A stretch of DNA of 54,860 nucleotides from Flavobacteriaceae bacterium (GCA_013001965.1 JABDLA010000035.1:1-54860), one strand, 5' to 3'. Counted from the first letter of the stretch, positions 25,503-34,656 are shown. Notes: generated from the sequence alone by a model not told the origin. Numbers and translations: made by a program.

Positions 25503-26207
25503 ATGAGAATTGCATTGCTGGGCTATGGAAAAATGGGGAAGGCTATCGAAAAAATGGCCGAGTCAAGAGGGCATTCCATTGTACTTAAAGTAACCGGCAA
25601 GTCGGATGATTTTGATATTACAACCGCCGACATGGCCATTGATTTCAGTATTCCCGATGCGGCTAAGGACAATATTGCCAACTGCTTAAAAAACGGTATT
25701 CCTGTTATATCAGGTACAACAGGTTGGTTAAATGATTATGAGAATATGGTGACCCTATGTCGTGAGCGTGATGGCGCATTTATTTATGCTTCCAACTTTA
25801 GCCTTGGTGTAAACATCCTTTTTGAAATGAATAGAAAACTGGCCAAAATGATGCAGGGGCTGTCCCAATATAAGATTGATATCGAGGAAATACATCATAC
25901 ACAAAAATTGGATGCACCCAGTGGTACTGCAATTACCCTGGCGAATTGCATCATTGAAAATTCAAACTACAAAAACTGGATATTGAATGAGGAGGGTACC
26001 AAAGAATCCCTCGCTATTAAAGCGAAGCGAATGGGTAAGGTTCCGGGTACCCATATCATAAATTTCAATTCGAACGTAGATAAGATTTCAATTGCCCATG
26101 AGGCATATAATAGAGACGGATTCGCATTAGGCGCGGTAGTGGCAGCAGAATGGCTTCTTGGTAAAACAGGAATTTTTACAATGAAAGATGTGTTAAATAT
26201 TGGTTAA
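25503..26207 (+). CDS. dapB: 4-hydroxy-tetrahydrodipicolinate reductase
   Basis: A 234-residue NAD(P)H-dependent reductase of the diaminopimelate/lysine pathway, which feeds peptidoglycan synthesis. The nucleotide fold is LLGYGKMGKAIEKMAE; ISGTTGW and SNFSLGVNILFEMN surround the active site; EIHHTQKLDAPSGTA carries the catalytic histidine pair and lysine. It is shorter than the E. coli enzyme, as in other Bacteroidota. It sits three bases after DUF5683 and belongs to the parAB-to-lepB group. Confidence 0.97.
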   Translation: MRIALLGYGKMGKAIEKMAESRGHSIVLKVTGKSDDFDITTADMAIDFSIPDAAKDNIANCLKNGIPVISGTTGWLNDYENMVTLCRERDGAFIYASNFSLGVNILFEMNRKLAKMMQGLSQYKIDIEEIHHTQKLDAPSGTAITLANCIIENSNYKNWILNEEGTKESLAIKAKRMGKVPGTHIINFNSNVDKISIAHEAYNRDGFALGAVVAAEWLLGKTGIFTMKDVLNIG

Positions 26208-26259
26208 GATGTCTCATATTTGTAACAATAAAATAAAAGTCTTAACAAACTAACAAAAC

Positions 26260-26271
26260 AGGAGGTGTATG
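26260..26271 (+). promoter_or_regulatory. Strong Shine-Dalgarno before lepB
   Basis: AGGAGGTG ends one base before the ATG, with only three bases between GGAGG and the start codon. Such a strong match is otherwise absent from this window; most genes here have A-rich leaders and no Shine-Dalgarno. Confidence 0.7.
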
Positions 26272-27849
26272 ACTTGGACAGAATGGTTAATTGTCGGCTT
26301 CATAATTCAGATTATCCATGGTTTAGGCACATGGAAACTTTATATTAAAGCCGGGCGAAAAGCATGGGAAGCATTTGTACCAATTTATAATGGTGTCATT
26401 TTAATGAAAATCATTTCCCGGCCATGGTGGTGGATCATCTTAATGTTCCTTCCTATTATAAACCTGATTATGTTCCCGGTAGTTTGGGTTGAGACCGCTC
26501 GAAGTTTTGGCAAAAATACCGTTATTGATACGGCCTTAGCTGTATTGACCTTGGGATTCTATAATTTCTATCTCAATTATGTAGCCGATGTGTCTTATGT
26601 CGAAAATAGAGAACGAAATCCGAAATCCTCTTCAGGAGAATGGGTGAGTTCCATACTCTTTGCTGTGGTGGCTGCAACCCTGGTTCATACCTATTTCATG
26701 CAACCTTATGTGATCCCAACCTCCTCACTGGAAAAGTCATTGTTAGTGGGTGATTTCTTGTTTGTAAGCAAATTCCATTACGGCGCCAGAGCACCAATGA
26801 CTGCTGTTGCCGCACCTATGGTTCATGATACAATCCCTATTGCAAAGGTGAAGTCCTACATAGCCGAAGATCGGCGTGAAAAGGCCAAATCATGGAAAAA
26901 TAAGTTACAATTCCCTTATTTCAGATTACCCGGATTTCAGGACATAGAACGTAACGAAATTGTAGTATTTAACCAACCCGCCGATACAATGTACCATATG
27001 TACAAACCAGCAGATCGATACTATTATAAGCCCATAGATAAAAAAACCAATTTGGTGAAACGCTGTGTGGCCTTACCTGGAGACTCTTTAGAATTACGGG
27101 ATGGTTATGTTTATATCAATGGTGAAAAAAACGTCCTTCCTGATCGCGCACAATTGCAGTTTTCATATTATGTACAGCCGAAATCGGTTCAGTTTAATCC
27201 AAGGGTCATGGCCGATCGTTACGATATCACAGACCCGTTTGGCATCATCAACCAACAGAACACCTATAAATTTGTAGCCATAAGTGATGCTGCTTTAAAT
27301 AAATTTAAAGATCACCCTAATGTTGGATCGATCACGCCCATAAAACAGGATAAAGGTGTTCGCGGACAAGGGATTTTCCCCAATCATCCAGATTACAATT
27401 GGAATAACGATTGGTTTGGGCCACTTTATATTCCGGAAGCCGGAAAAACCATTGCGCTTAATTTGGAGGTTCTTCCCTTATACAGGCGAATCATTACCGA
27501 ATATGAAGGAAATACATTGAGTATAAAGGGCAATCAAATTTTTATCAATGATCAACTCGCTTCCAATTATACCTTCAAACAAGACTATTACTGGATGATG
27601 GGTGATAACCGGCATAATTCTTTAGATGCCCGTGTCTGGGGATTTGTCCCTTTTGATCATGTGGTTGGAAAACCCGTTTTTATCTGGATGAGTTGGAACG
27701 GAATAAAGAATCCGAGAATGGCTCGATTTTTTACAACCGTTCATGGCAGTGGCAAACCAGTGTCTTATTTAATTCCATTCCTGGCACTTATACTGGTATG
27801 GTATGGGATAAGTAAATGGAGAAAACGCAAAAAAGCCGCCTCCTCATAA
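26269..27849 (+). CDS. lepB: Signal peptidase I, large Bacteroidota form
   Basis: A 526-residue leader peptidase. Three N-terminal hydrophobic segments (residues 5-25, 50-75 and 83-105, a small DUF5684-like region) precede the S26 domain. The serine motif is YVIPTSSLEKSLLVGDFLFVSKF with S153 the likely nucleophile; Leu replaces the usual Met after it. The general base is K264 in LVKRCVALPGDSLEL, and DYYWMMGDNRHNSLDARVWGFVP is box E. A long insert separates these boxes, as in other Bacteroidota. A final hydrophobic segment anchors the C-terminus. It removes signal peptides from the many exported proteins of this organism. Confidence 0.95.
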   Translation: MTWTEWLIVGFIIQIIHGLGTWKLYIKAGRKAWEAFVPIYNGVILMKIISRPWWWIILMFLPIINLIMFPVVWVETARSFGKNTVIDTALAVLTLGFYNFYLNYVADVSYVENRERNPKSSSGEWVSSILFAVVAATLVHTYFMQPYVIPTSSLEKSLLVGDFLFVSKFHYGARAPMTAVAAPMVHDTIPIAKVKSYIAEDRREKAKSWKNKLQFPYFRLPGFQDIERNEIVVFNQPADTMYHMYKPADRYYYKPIDKKTNLVKRCVALPGDSLELRDGYVYINGEKNVLPDRAQLQFSYYVQPKSVQFNPRVMADRYDITDPFGIINQQNTYKFVAISDAALNKFKDHPNVGSITPIKQDKGVRGQGIFPNHPDYNWNNDWFGPLYIPEAGKTIALNLEVLPLYRRIITEYEGNTLSIKGNQIFINDQLASNYTFKQDYYWMMGDNRHNSLDARVWGFVPFDHVVGKPVFIWMSWNGIKNPRMARFFTTVHGSGKPVSYLIPFLALILVWYGISKWRKRKKAASS

Positions 27850-27866
27850 CTTAGGTCTTTTAATTG

Positions 27867-28493
27867 ATGGATATTTTGATGCATCCCAGTTATTTCCCAA
27901 ATATTGCGAGCTGCGTCGCTATGGTCAATGCCTCTGACCTCCATCTGGAAATTCATGATACTTACCAAAAGCAGACCTACCGAAATCGTGCTCATATATA
28001 TAGTGCAAACGGCAAATTGTCCTTAAATGTTCCGGTAACATATTCTCAAAAAAACAGACAATTTTATAAAGAAGTTCAAATTGCCAATGATGGGAAATGG
28101 CAGGCTGTACATTGGAAATCTTTGCATAGTGCCTACAGCACCTCACCCTATTTTGAATTCTATGCCGATGAGCTAAAACCGTTGTTTTTAAAAGAATACA
28201 AACACATTTTTGCATTTAATATGAAGTGCTTGGAAGTCGTTTCAGAATGTTTGCAATGGAGCCTCACCTATTCCTTTACTGAGGCTTATGAGAAGTCTTC
28301 AACAAATTTAGATTTAAGGACATTGATAAAGGCCAGAAAAGAAAAAGAATTCGCACTCGATCCTTATGTCCAGGTATTCTCAAATAAACATGGATTTATC
28401 AGCAATCTAAGCATTTTGGACCTGTTGTTTAACGAAGGGCCAAACACACTCAATTATCTCAAAAATCAAGATTTTAATCAGTTCAAATTATAA
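27867..28493 (+). CDS. WbqC-like family protein
   Basis: The track starts at a TTG (27864); the following ATG at 27867 is preferred, giving 208 residues. HPSYFPNIASCVAMVNASDLHLEIHDTYQKQTYRNRAHI is the characteristic WbqC opening, followed by LNVPV and WQAVHWKSLHSAYSTSPYFEFYADEL. WbqC proteins were first noted in polysaccharide clusters; their enzymatic role is not clear. Here it closes the parA-lepB group and converges with, and overlaps by six bases, the EEP-family gene. Confidence 0.92.
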   Translation: MDILMHPSYFPNIASCVAMVNASDLHLEIHDTYQKQTYRNRAHIYSANGKLSLNVPVTYSQKNRQFYKEVQIANDGKWQAVHWKSLHSAYSTSPYFEFYADELKPLFLKEYKHIFAFNMKCLEVVSECLQWSLTYSFTEAYEKSSTNLDLRTLIKARKEKEFALDPYVQVFSNKHGFISNLSILDLLFNEGPNTLNYLKNQDFNQFKL

Positions 28494-29507
28494 ACTGATT
28501 CTGGTAAGAATTGGATAATGGTCAGATAATTTAATATCATAGGTTCTGAAATGGTTGATCTTAAATTCAGGGTCGGCTAAAATAAAATCAATTCTGACGG
28601 GGAAATATTTAAAATCATAGGTTCGTCCAAAACCATTTCCGGCATTGACAAAAGCATCGACCAGATCGCCTTTAATCAATTTATAGACATAAGAATAAGC
28701 CGTGTTATTAAAATCACCACAAATGACCATTTTATAAGGCGATTTCTCCTTATGATGAACGAATAATTCGGCCTGATCCTGCTGTAATTTGAAGGTATTT
28801 GCCGCTCTACGAATGAGCCGCTCTGATTCTTCCGATTTGAACTCATCCACATTGGCATTTATCCCGGAGGACTGCAAATGCACATTATAAATACGAATCG
28901 TATCTCCGGCTTTTACAATATCTGCAAATATCGCATTGTTGGCTGTATCCTTAAACTCAATCGAGCCTGAATTGACAATGGGGTATTTCGACCAAATTGC
29001 TTGTCCGTGTTTCATTCTAGTCCCTGAAAGTTTCTCATATTTATGGTCGTAATCAGGCAATTCCATGTCTTCATCGGGATGAAATTCCTGAAAACTTATG
29101 ACGTCCGGGTTCTCTTCTTTAATAAAGCTCGCGATCTGAGAGGCCACGTTGCTTTCTTCAATCCAGTCATAGACATTAAACAAACGAACATTGTAATTCA
29201 TTATCGATATATTTTCATCGTCCGAAATATCTTTAGATGACGAAAACTTATATAGTGACCATACATAATTGTAGCCTATCACCAGGACCAAAACAGACAC
29301 TAAAATTTGTTTTTTCACCTTGAGTAACCAATATACTCCAAAGAGTATATTTAAAATTATGAGCAAGGGAACTGCTAAACTTAAAACCGATAATAAGGCA
29401 AAATTTCTGGGAGCGACGTGAGGAAGTATGTATGAAAGCAAAAGCATGGTCGCGATGAGCGAATTCAAGAAAAAAATGATTTTATCGATGAAGCTGAGTT
29501 TCTTCAT
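28488..29507 (-). CDS. Endonuclease/exonuclease/phosphatase-family membrane protein
   Basis: A 339-residue protein with two to three N-terminal membrane helices (about residues 10-30, 35-60, 65-82) and a C-terminal EEP catalytic domain. IMNYNVRLFN, VISFQEFHPDE (metal-binding Glu), IYNVHLQSSGIN, VICGDFNNTAYSYVY and the final LSDHYPILTRI (His) are the full catalytic set. Substrate may be a phosphodiester or lipid headgroup; it cannot be told from sequence. Its start overlaps the stop of the upstream rhomboid gene by one base, so it ends the mutL-rhomboid operon. Confidence 0.92.
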   Translation of the reverse strand: MKKLSFIDKIIFFLNSLIATMLLLSYILPHVAPRNFALLSVLSLAVPLLIILNILFGVYWLLKVKKQILVSVLVLVIGYNYVWSLYKFSSSKDISDDENISIMNYNVRLFNVYDWIEESNVASQIASFIKEENPDVISFQEFHPDEDMELPDYDHKYEKLSGTRMKHGQAIWSKYPIVNSGSIEFKDTANNAIFADIVKAGDTIRIYNVHLQSSGINANVDEFKSEESERLIRRAANTFKLQQDQAELFVHHKEKSPYKMVICGDFNNTAYSYVYKLIKGDLVDAFVNAGNGFGRTYDFKYFPVRIDFILADPEFKINHFRTYDIKLSDHYPILTRISL

Positions 29508-30388
29508 TATTTTTTTCCGGCTTTGAACAGAAATTCTTTTTCTGCCTGACTTAAACTATCATAACCACTTTTACTTATTTTATCTAAAATGAGATCAATT
29601 TGTTTCTGTTTATTAAACTCATCAAATTCATCTTTAGTATGTCCGGCATAGTGCTTCTTTTTTTTTCTATGGACGGTTTTTAAGTTCGCTTTTTTTGAAC
29701 TTTTAAAGAGATTCGAAAGGCGATCCATGATAGCTTCAAATCCTTTACCTATATCTTTTCCGGCCTTTAAACGTGTGGCATAATAAAATCCTAATACATC
29801 ACCGCCCAAATGCGCCACATTTCCTCCTGGATTATCTCCAAATAGGCCTAAAATATCGAAAGCGACCAGGGCGATGGCAATGTATTTTAGTTTGATATTT
29901 ATCCGCACTAATCTAATTTCATAATCGGGCATGTAGCTGCTTAAAAAAATAAGGCAGGCATGAACACCTGCTGAAGCGCCTACCAAAGGCCCTGCAAATT
30001 CCAATATGCCCTTGGGCATTAGTGCAAAGACCAGCAAAAACGCCAGTCCGCCGGTTAAAATTCCGAGGAAATAAATATTCAGTGACATTTTTACCCGAAA
30101 TAAATTTGAGAATGAACGCCCAACAAAATATAGGATCATCATATTAAAGACGAGATGCCAGAATCCGAAATGGGCAAATCCATAGGTGAAAATGGACCAT
30201 GGTTTAACTATAAACTCGGAAAATTCTTTTGGTAGAGACAACCAACTTAAGCTGTCATAACGCGCATAGTCCTGAGACTTCCAAATGATCCAACCTAATA
30301 TATAAATTACAAGGTTCGCTCCAATGATCTTCTCGAAGACCGTGATCCTGCTTAACTTGTCCTTTATGTCATAGTTGAGCGACGTCAT
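29507..30388 (-). CDS. Rhomboid-family intramembrane protease with cytoplasmic tail
   Basis: A 293-residue rhomboid. Six membrane segments are visible; the catalytic serine lies in LVGASAGVHACLIF (GxSxG) and the histidine in GGNVAHLGGDVLGFYY. FGFWHLVFNMMILYFVG is the usual L1/TM2 region with HxxxN. A basic, lysine-rich tail of about 80 residues follows (KSSKKANLKTVHRKKKKH), ending in DSLSQAEKEFLFKAGKK, a motif common to Bacteroidota rhomboids. It sits immediately downstream of another rhomboid gene. Substrates are unknown. Confidence 0.94.
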   Translation of the reverse strand: MTSLNYDIKDKLSRITVFEKIIGANLVIYILGWIIWKSQDYARYDSLSWLSLPKEFSEFIVKPWSIFTYGFAHFGFWHLVFNMMILYFVGRSFSNLFRVKMSLNIYFLGILTGGLAFLLVFALMPKGILEFAGPLVGASAGVHACLIFLSSYMPDYEIRLVRINIKLKYIAIALVAFDILGLFGDNPGGNVAHLGGDVLGFYYATRLKAGKDIGKGFEAIMDRLSNLFKSSKKANLKTVHRKKKKHYAGHTKDEFDEFNKQKQIDLILDKISKSGYDSLSQAEKEFLFKAGKK

Positions 30389-31141
30389 TTAGTTCCATCT
30401 ATACTTATCGAACTGATCTTTTTTCCAAAAGTACATCATTAAGAATCCCGTTAATGCTCCACCAACGTGTGCGACGTAGGCCGTGTTACTCGGACTAAAA
30501 AAGGACTGTCCTGTTAAGGCCGAAATAAGATCTAAAATAATGATCGCGGGGATGAAATATTTCGCTTTTATAGGAATTGGCAGGAAAATAAGCATCAGTT
30601 TACTCTCGGGAAACAGCATTCCAAAGGCTACCAGTATACCCATAATGGCTCCGGAAGCACCTACCATAGTGGTATTGAAGGCACCTACAAAACCACTCAA
30701 ATCACCGCCTAAGATCGATTCCCAACCTGTATTATACTTCCCCTGGCCAAGAACATCAAGGATCTCAGCACTGTTATAGCCACCTGCAGTGAGCGCATCA
30801 AGCCCCGAATTGAATGTGAAATACAAATAGGCCAGCTGCAAAATGGCAGCTCCAAGGCCGGCCAGAATATAAAAGAACATGAATTTTTTGGAACCGAATA
30901 CCTGCTCGACTGCAGTTCCAAACATCCATAAGGCAAACATATTAAACAAAATATGCATGAATCCGCCATGCATGAACATATGTGTCAAAATTTGCCAGGG
31001 TTGAAACAATTCGTTCTTTGGAAAATACAATCCGAAATATTCGTAAAATAATTCTCCGTTACCAATAGCCATGGTTCCAACAAACATCAAACCATTAATG
31101 ATCAACAAATGTTTAACGCTTTCGGTTATTCCTACTCTCAT
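30389..31141 (-). CDS. Rhomboid-family intramembrane serine protease
   Basis: A 250-residue rhomboid with six membrane segments. WQILTHMFMHGGFMHILFNMFALWMFG is the family's HxxxN region; the nucleophile is in TMVGASGAIMGILVAFG and the histidine in AYVAHVGGALTGFLMMYFW. The end abuts the second rhomboid start directly, and mutL lies four bases upstream, so mutL and both rhomboids are one operon. The insert GLDALTAGGYNSAEILDVLGQGK lies in a periplasmic loop. Confidence 0.96.
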   Translation of the reverse strand: MRVGITESVKHLLIINGLMFVGTMAIGNGELFYEYFGLYFPKNELFQPWQILTHMFMHGGFMHILFNMFALWMFGTAVEQVFGSKKFMFFYILAGLGAAILQLAYLYFTFNSGLDALTAGGYNSAEILDVLGQGKYNTGWESILGGDLSGFVGAFNTTMVGASGAIMGILVAFGMLFPESKLMLIFLPIPIKAKYFIPAIIILDLISALTGQSFFSPSNTAYVAHVGGALTGFLMMYFWKKDQFDKYRWN

Positions 31142-31145
31142 ATTT

Positions 31146-32993
31146 CTATTTGAATTTCTTTTCTAAATCATCATTACTTAAAGTAACGAAGGTTGGTGTA
31201 TTCATTGGTGTAATGGAGGGTTCCTTACATGCAAACAGGCTATTGACCAAATATGCCTGCTCTTCCGAAGTCAGTTTTTGCCCTGATTTGATCGCTAAAC
31301 TTTTCGCCAGGGATTTCGCTATGAGATCACTTTGACTAAAATGACTATCAGGAACCTGGTTATCCACATCATTTATAAGCTGCTCCAATACACTTGAAAC
31401 ATTCACTTCGGCAACACTAACCGGGATTCCGGTAATTTCAATATCGTCATGATCCAGCTTCGAAAATACAAAGCCTGTTTGTTCCAATTGTTTTTGGAGT
31501 CCTTGTAATGTGGCCACTTCAATGGTCGAGAATTGTAAGCTCAAAGGAAAAAGCAACTGTTGACTTACCGCTTCTTCAATAGTTATATTTTGCAGGAAGG
31601 ATTCATATAAGATACGTTGATGTGCTCTGTGCTGATCGATAACCAATAGGCCTGATTTTATGGCGTTAACAATGTATTTGTTTTGAATTTGAAACGTTTG
31701 AAGTCCCGACTTCGTATCTTTTTCATCAAACATCGACAATAATTTATCGTCACTTTCAAATTGAACCTGACTAAACTCCTGATCTTGGCTGTTTCCCTTC
31801 GATTCTAAACCTACATACAAACTTTCCCAAGCTGCGGTCTGTTCCTTTTTAAAGGTCATTGATCTTTTTAAGGAGGCTTGCTCCTCTTTAAAGGGGTTGA
31901 ACATTTCGTCGACTTCTACATTCGGGGCAGCAGCATGTTTATCTTTAAAGGTATAAGGCGTGTCAAGATTTGCATCACGATCAAAATCTAATACCGGAGC
32001 TATACTGAATTGACCAAGGCTATGTCGAACAGCTGCTCTTAAAATCGCATACAAGGTATGTTCGTCTTCGAATTTGATTTCAGTCTTAGTAGGATGGATA
32101 TTGATGTCGATGGATTTAGCGTCGACTTCGAGATATAAGAAATAACTCGCATGGGCACCATCTCGTAACAAACCTTCAAAGGCCGCGTTAACAGCATGGT
32201 TTAAATATGAACTTTTGATAAATCGGTTATTGACAAAGAAAAATTGCTCACCTCGTGTTTTTTTCGCGAATTCAGGTTTACCAACAAAGCCTGATATTTT
32301 TACAACTTCGGTCTGTTCTTCAACCGGAACCAGTTTCTCATTGGTCTTTGGTCCAAAAATATTGACGATTCGCTGTCGGACATTTGACGCCGGCAGGCCA
32401 AACAATTCGCTACCATTGTGAAACATGGAGAAATTAATATCAGGATGAGACAGTGCAACGCGATGAAACTCATCTATGATATGTCTTAATTCGACATTAT
32501 TGGATTTCAAAAAATTACGTCGGGCCGGAACATTGTAAAATAAATTCTTCACAGAAACCGAAGTCCCTGTTGGAGTTACCACTACTTCCTGAGACTGTAT
32601 CTCACTGCCTTCAATTTTAATATGGGTTCCAGTTTCGTCCTCATCCAGTTTGGATTTTAATTCGACGTGAGAAATAGCAGCAATGCTGGCCAGGGCTTCA
32701 CCTCTAAAGCCTTTTGTATGAATGTTGAACAGATCGTCGGCCGATCTGATCTTGGATGTTGCATGGCGTTCAAAACTCAATCGGGCATCGGTAGTGCTCA
32801 TCCCAATGCCGTCGTCGATCACCTGGATCAAGGTTTTTCCCGCATCTTTTACAATGAGCTTTACCGTTGCGGCATTAGCATCTATGGCATTTTCCAATAG
32901 CTCCTTCACCACCGAAGCCGGTCGTTGCACAACTTCGCCTGCTGCGATCTGATTGGCTACATGATCTGGTAATAGTTGTATTATATCTGCCAT
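31146..32993 (-). CDS. mutL: DNA mismatch repair protein MutL
   Basis: A 615-residue GHKL ATPase. The N-terminal motifs are complete: QIAAGEVVQRPASVVKELLENAIDANA, QVIDDGIGMS, FERHATSKI and HTKGFRGEALASIAAIS. A linker of about 100 residues leads to the dimerisation domain. The C-terminal endonuclease motif, usually DQHA(x)2E(x)4E, reads DQHRAHQRILYE (D453-E464), with Arg and Gln at two conserved positions, and the final CPHGRP motif is missing (ITPMNTPT). So nicking activity may be altered or absent. Partner MutS is not in the window. Confidence 0.97.
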   Translation of the reverse strand: MADIIQLLPDHVANQIAAGEVVQRPASVVKELLENAIDANAATVKLIVKDAGKTLIQVIDDGIGMSTTDARLSFERHATSKIRSADDLFNIHTKGFRGEALASIAAISHVELKSKLDEDETGTHIKIEGSEIQSQEVVVTPTGTSVSVKNLFYNVPARRNFLKSNNVELRHIIDEFHRVALSHPDINFSMFHNGSELFGLPASNVRQRIVNIFGPKTNEKLVPVEEQTEVVKISGFVGKPEFAKKTRGEQFFFVNNRFIKSSYLNHAVNAAFEGLLRDGAHASYFLYLEVDAKSIDINIHPTKTEIKFEDEHTLYAILRAAVRHSLGQFSIAPVLDFDRDANLDTPYTFKDKHAAAPNVEVDEMFNPFKEEQASLKRSMTFKKEQTAAWESLYVGLESKGNSQDQEFSQVQFESDDKLLSMFDEKDTKSGLQTFQIQNKYIVNAIKSGLLVIDQHRAHQRILYESFLQNITIEEAVSQQLLFPLSLQFSTIEVATLQGLQKQLEQTGFVFSKLDHDDIEITGIPVSVAEVNVSSVLEQLINDVDNQVPDSHFSQSDLIAKSLAKSLAIKSGQKLTSEEQAYLVNSLFACKEPSITPMNTPTFVTLSNDDLEKKFK

Positions 32994-33000
32994 TTAAATT

Positions 33001-33285
33001 TTATCCAAAGAAAATAGATAAATCGAAATCAATGATGAATAGGAAAATTAATAGTAAGGCGATTACAATATACAAAATACGGCGGTTAGCAGCTTTATCC
33101 TGTTCACCTTTAAGATCATCCAGGGCATTGTTAAAACGGGTTTTTAATCCGCCCGCACTACTAGCCGTTTTTCGAAATTCATCAAATTTATGTTTGATCT
33201 CCAATGGCCTGCCATCACCTTCTTTATCATAATATCGAGGTGTGTAATCGAATTTCTTGTTTTTACGTAATTTAAAAATTCCCAT
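33001..33285 (-). CDS. Small membrane protein between ribH and mutL
   Basis: The track start at 33300 is a TTG; the ATG at 33285 gives 94 residues beginning MGIFKLRKNKKFDYTPRYYDKEGDG, which I recognise as a conserved small protein of this group, often mislabelled as a riboflavin synthase subunit because of its neighbour. A soluble basic N-terminal part (FDEFRKTASSAGGLKTRFNNALDDL) is followed by one C-terminal membrane helix (ILYIVIALLLIFLFIIDFDLSIFFG). Function is unknown. It precedes mutL by seven bases. Confidence 0.85.
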   Translation of the reverse strand: MGIFKLRKNKKFDYTPRYYDKEGDGRPLEIKHKFDEFRKTASSAGGLKTRFNNALDDLKGEQDKAANRRILYIVIALLLIFLFIIDFDLSIFFG

Positions 33286-33386
33286 AAGCTTAAGTTTCAA
33301 AATTACTCAAAATCAAAAAGAAAGCCGAACTTCCTGACTTAAATTTTGTTAACAAAAACAGATTTTTAAAGTTTAGTGAAATACGA

Positions 33387-33869
33387 TCAATGGGATCTCA
33401 GATCGGCCATTTTAATGGCGGCGATAGCAGCTTCTGTACCTTTATTTCCATGTTTCCCTCCTGAACGATCAATGGCTTGTTGCATGGTGTTATCGGTTAA
33501 AACACAGAAAATCACAGGCGTATGATGTAAGACATTCAAGTCTTTTATGCCTAGTGTTACACCCTGACAAACGAAATCAAAATGCTTGGTCTCCCCCTGA
33601 ATAACACTGCCAATTGCGATAACTGCGTCAACATTTTGTGCTTGCATATGTTTGCAGCCATTGATCAATTCAAAACTGCCGGGCACATTCTGACGAAGAA
33701 TATTTTCGGCCCTGGCACCACAATCGATCAACGCATCATAAGCGCCTTGATAAAGCCCTTCAGTAATGGTAGAATTCCATTCAGAAACAACAATCCCAAA
33801 CCGAAAATCTTTCGCGCTTGGGATTGAATTTTTATCGTAATCGGATAAATTTTTATTTGCAGTTGCCAT
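33387..33869 (-). CDS. ribH: 6,7-dimethyl-8-ribityllumazine synthase
   Basis: A 160-residue lumazine synthase, the penultimate step of riboflavin synthesis. FRFGIVVSEWNSTITEGLYQGAYDAL binds the pyrimidine substrate, VPGSFELINGCKHM and IGSVIQGETKHFDFVCQGVTLGI form the active site with the catalytic histidine in TKHFDFV, and VIFCVLTDNTMQQAIDRSGGKHGNKG is the C-terminal signature. It is known to assemble as pentamers or 60-mer shells. It starts two bases after the TPR gene, in one operon. No FMN riboswitch was seen. Confidence 0.98.
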   Translation of the reverse strand: MATANKNLSDYDKNSIPSAKDFRFGIVVSEWNSTITEGLYQGAYDALIDCGARAENILRQNVPGSFELINGCKHMQAQNVDAVIAIGSVIQGETKHFDFVCQGVTLGIKDLNVLHHTPVIFCVLTDNTMQQAIDRSGGKHGNKGTEAAIAAIKMADLRSH

Positions 33870-33871
33870 CT

Positions 33872-34627
33872 TTAGTTGCTTGCCGCTTCTGCCTTTCCTA
33901 TAAATACATCGATATTAGCAGCTTCGGTACTCTGCGGAAAATCATCCTTGATTCTCTTGAAATATTTTAAAGCCTTTGCGTTCTCATTGAGGTCTAAGGC
34001 TACTATTCCCGCCTTGTAAAGATACATTGGCGTTGTGAAATCATTGGTTTTCATTTCAGCCGCTTTCTCATAATAATCAAGGGCATCTGAAGGCTGGTTT
34101 AATTGAACGAAGGCATCTCCAATAGCGCCCTGGGCAATTGGCCCTAAAGCATCATCACCGCTTGAGAAATCATTAAGGTATGCGATCGCATTTTGATAAT
34201 CCTTCAAGTTCAAATAGGCCATTCCGGCATAATAATTCGCTAAATTTCCGGCTTTGGTGCTTCCGTGATTACTGATGATATCCAGCATACCGAATTTTCC
34301 TTCGCCTCCATTCAAAGCCAGATTAAACAACGAATCTTTTTCAACAGCGTTCACAGCCTGGTCGAAATATTGTTGTGCCTGGAACATATCATTCATGGCC
34401 TGACCTTCTTTTGGCTCCTGTATAAATTTATTATAACCCAAATAACCAAGCACCACTACAGCCACGACGCCAATAACAATAAAGATATATTTCTGGTTCT
34501 TTATAACCCATTCTTCGGTTTTAGACGCACCTTCATCAAGGGTATTAAATACCTCTGCCGTTTTCGATTGTTCTTCTATAACATCACGTTTTTTCGCTTT
34601 GTAACCCTTTTTCTTATAAGTCGCCAT
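33872..34627 (-). CDS. Membrane-anchored TPR protein
   Basis: The ATG at 34627 is chosen because a -7 promoter box lies at 34649-34656, making the track start at 34651 untranscribed. The 251-residue product has a basic N-terminus (MATYKKKGYKAKKRDV), one membrane helix near residues 48-66 (YIFIVIGVVAVVVLGYLGY) and periplasmic TPR units (NLANYYAGMAYLNLKDYQNAIAYL, AIGDAFVQLNQPSDALDYYEKAAE, LYKAGIVALDLNENAKALKYFKRI). The plan resembles YfgM-type ancillary translocon proteins, but that identification is tentative. It leads the ribH operon. Confidence 0.88.
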   Translation of the reverse strand: MATYKKKGYKAKKRDVIEEQSKTAEVFNTLDEGASKTEEWVIKNQKYIFIVIGVVAVVVLGYLGYNKFIQEPKEGQAMNDMFQAQQYFDQAVNAVEKDSLFNLALNGGEGKFGMLDIISNHGSTKAGNLANYYAGMAYLNLKDYQNAIAYLNDFSSGDDALGPIAQGAIGDAFVQLNQPSDALDYYEKAAEMKTNDFTTPMYLYKAGIVALDLNENAKALKYFKRIKDDFPQSTEAANIDVFIGKAEAASN

Positions 34628-34648
34628 ATATCGTAAATTATTGCGCCG

Positions 34649-34656
34649 CAAAAATA
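34649..34656 (-). promoter_or_regulatory. -7 promoter element of the TPR-ribH operon
   Basis: The minus strand reads TATTTTTG (TAnnTTTG) 22 bases before the chosen start codon. No -33 TTG at proper spacing was found. Confidence 0.5.
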
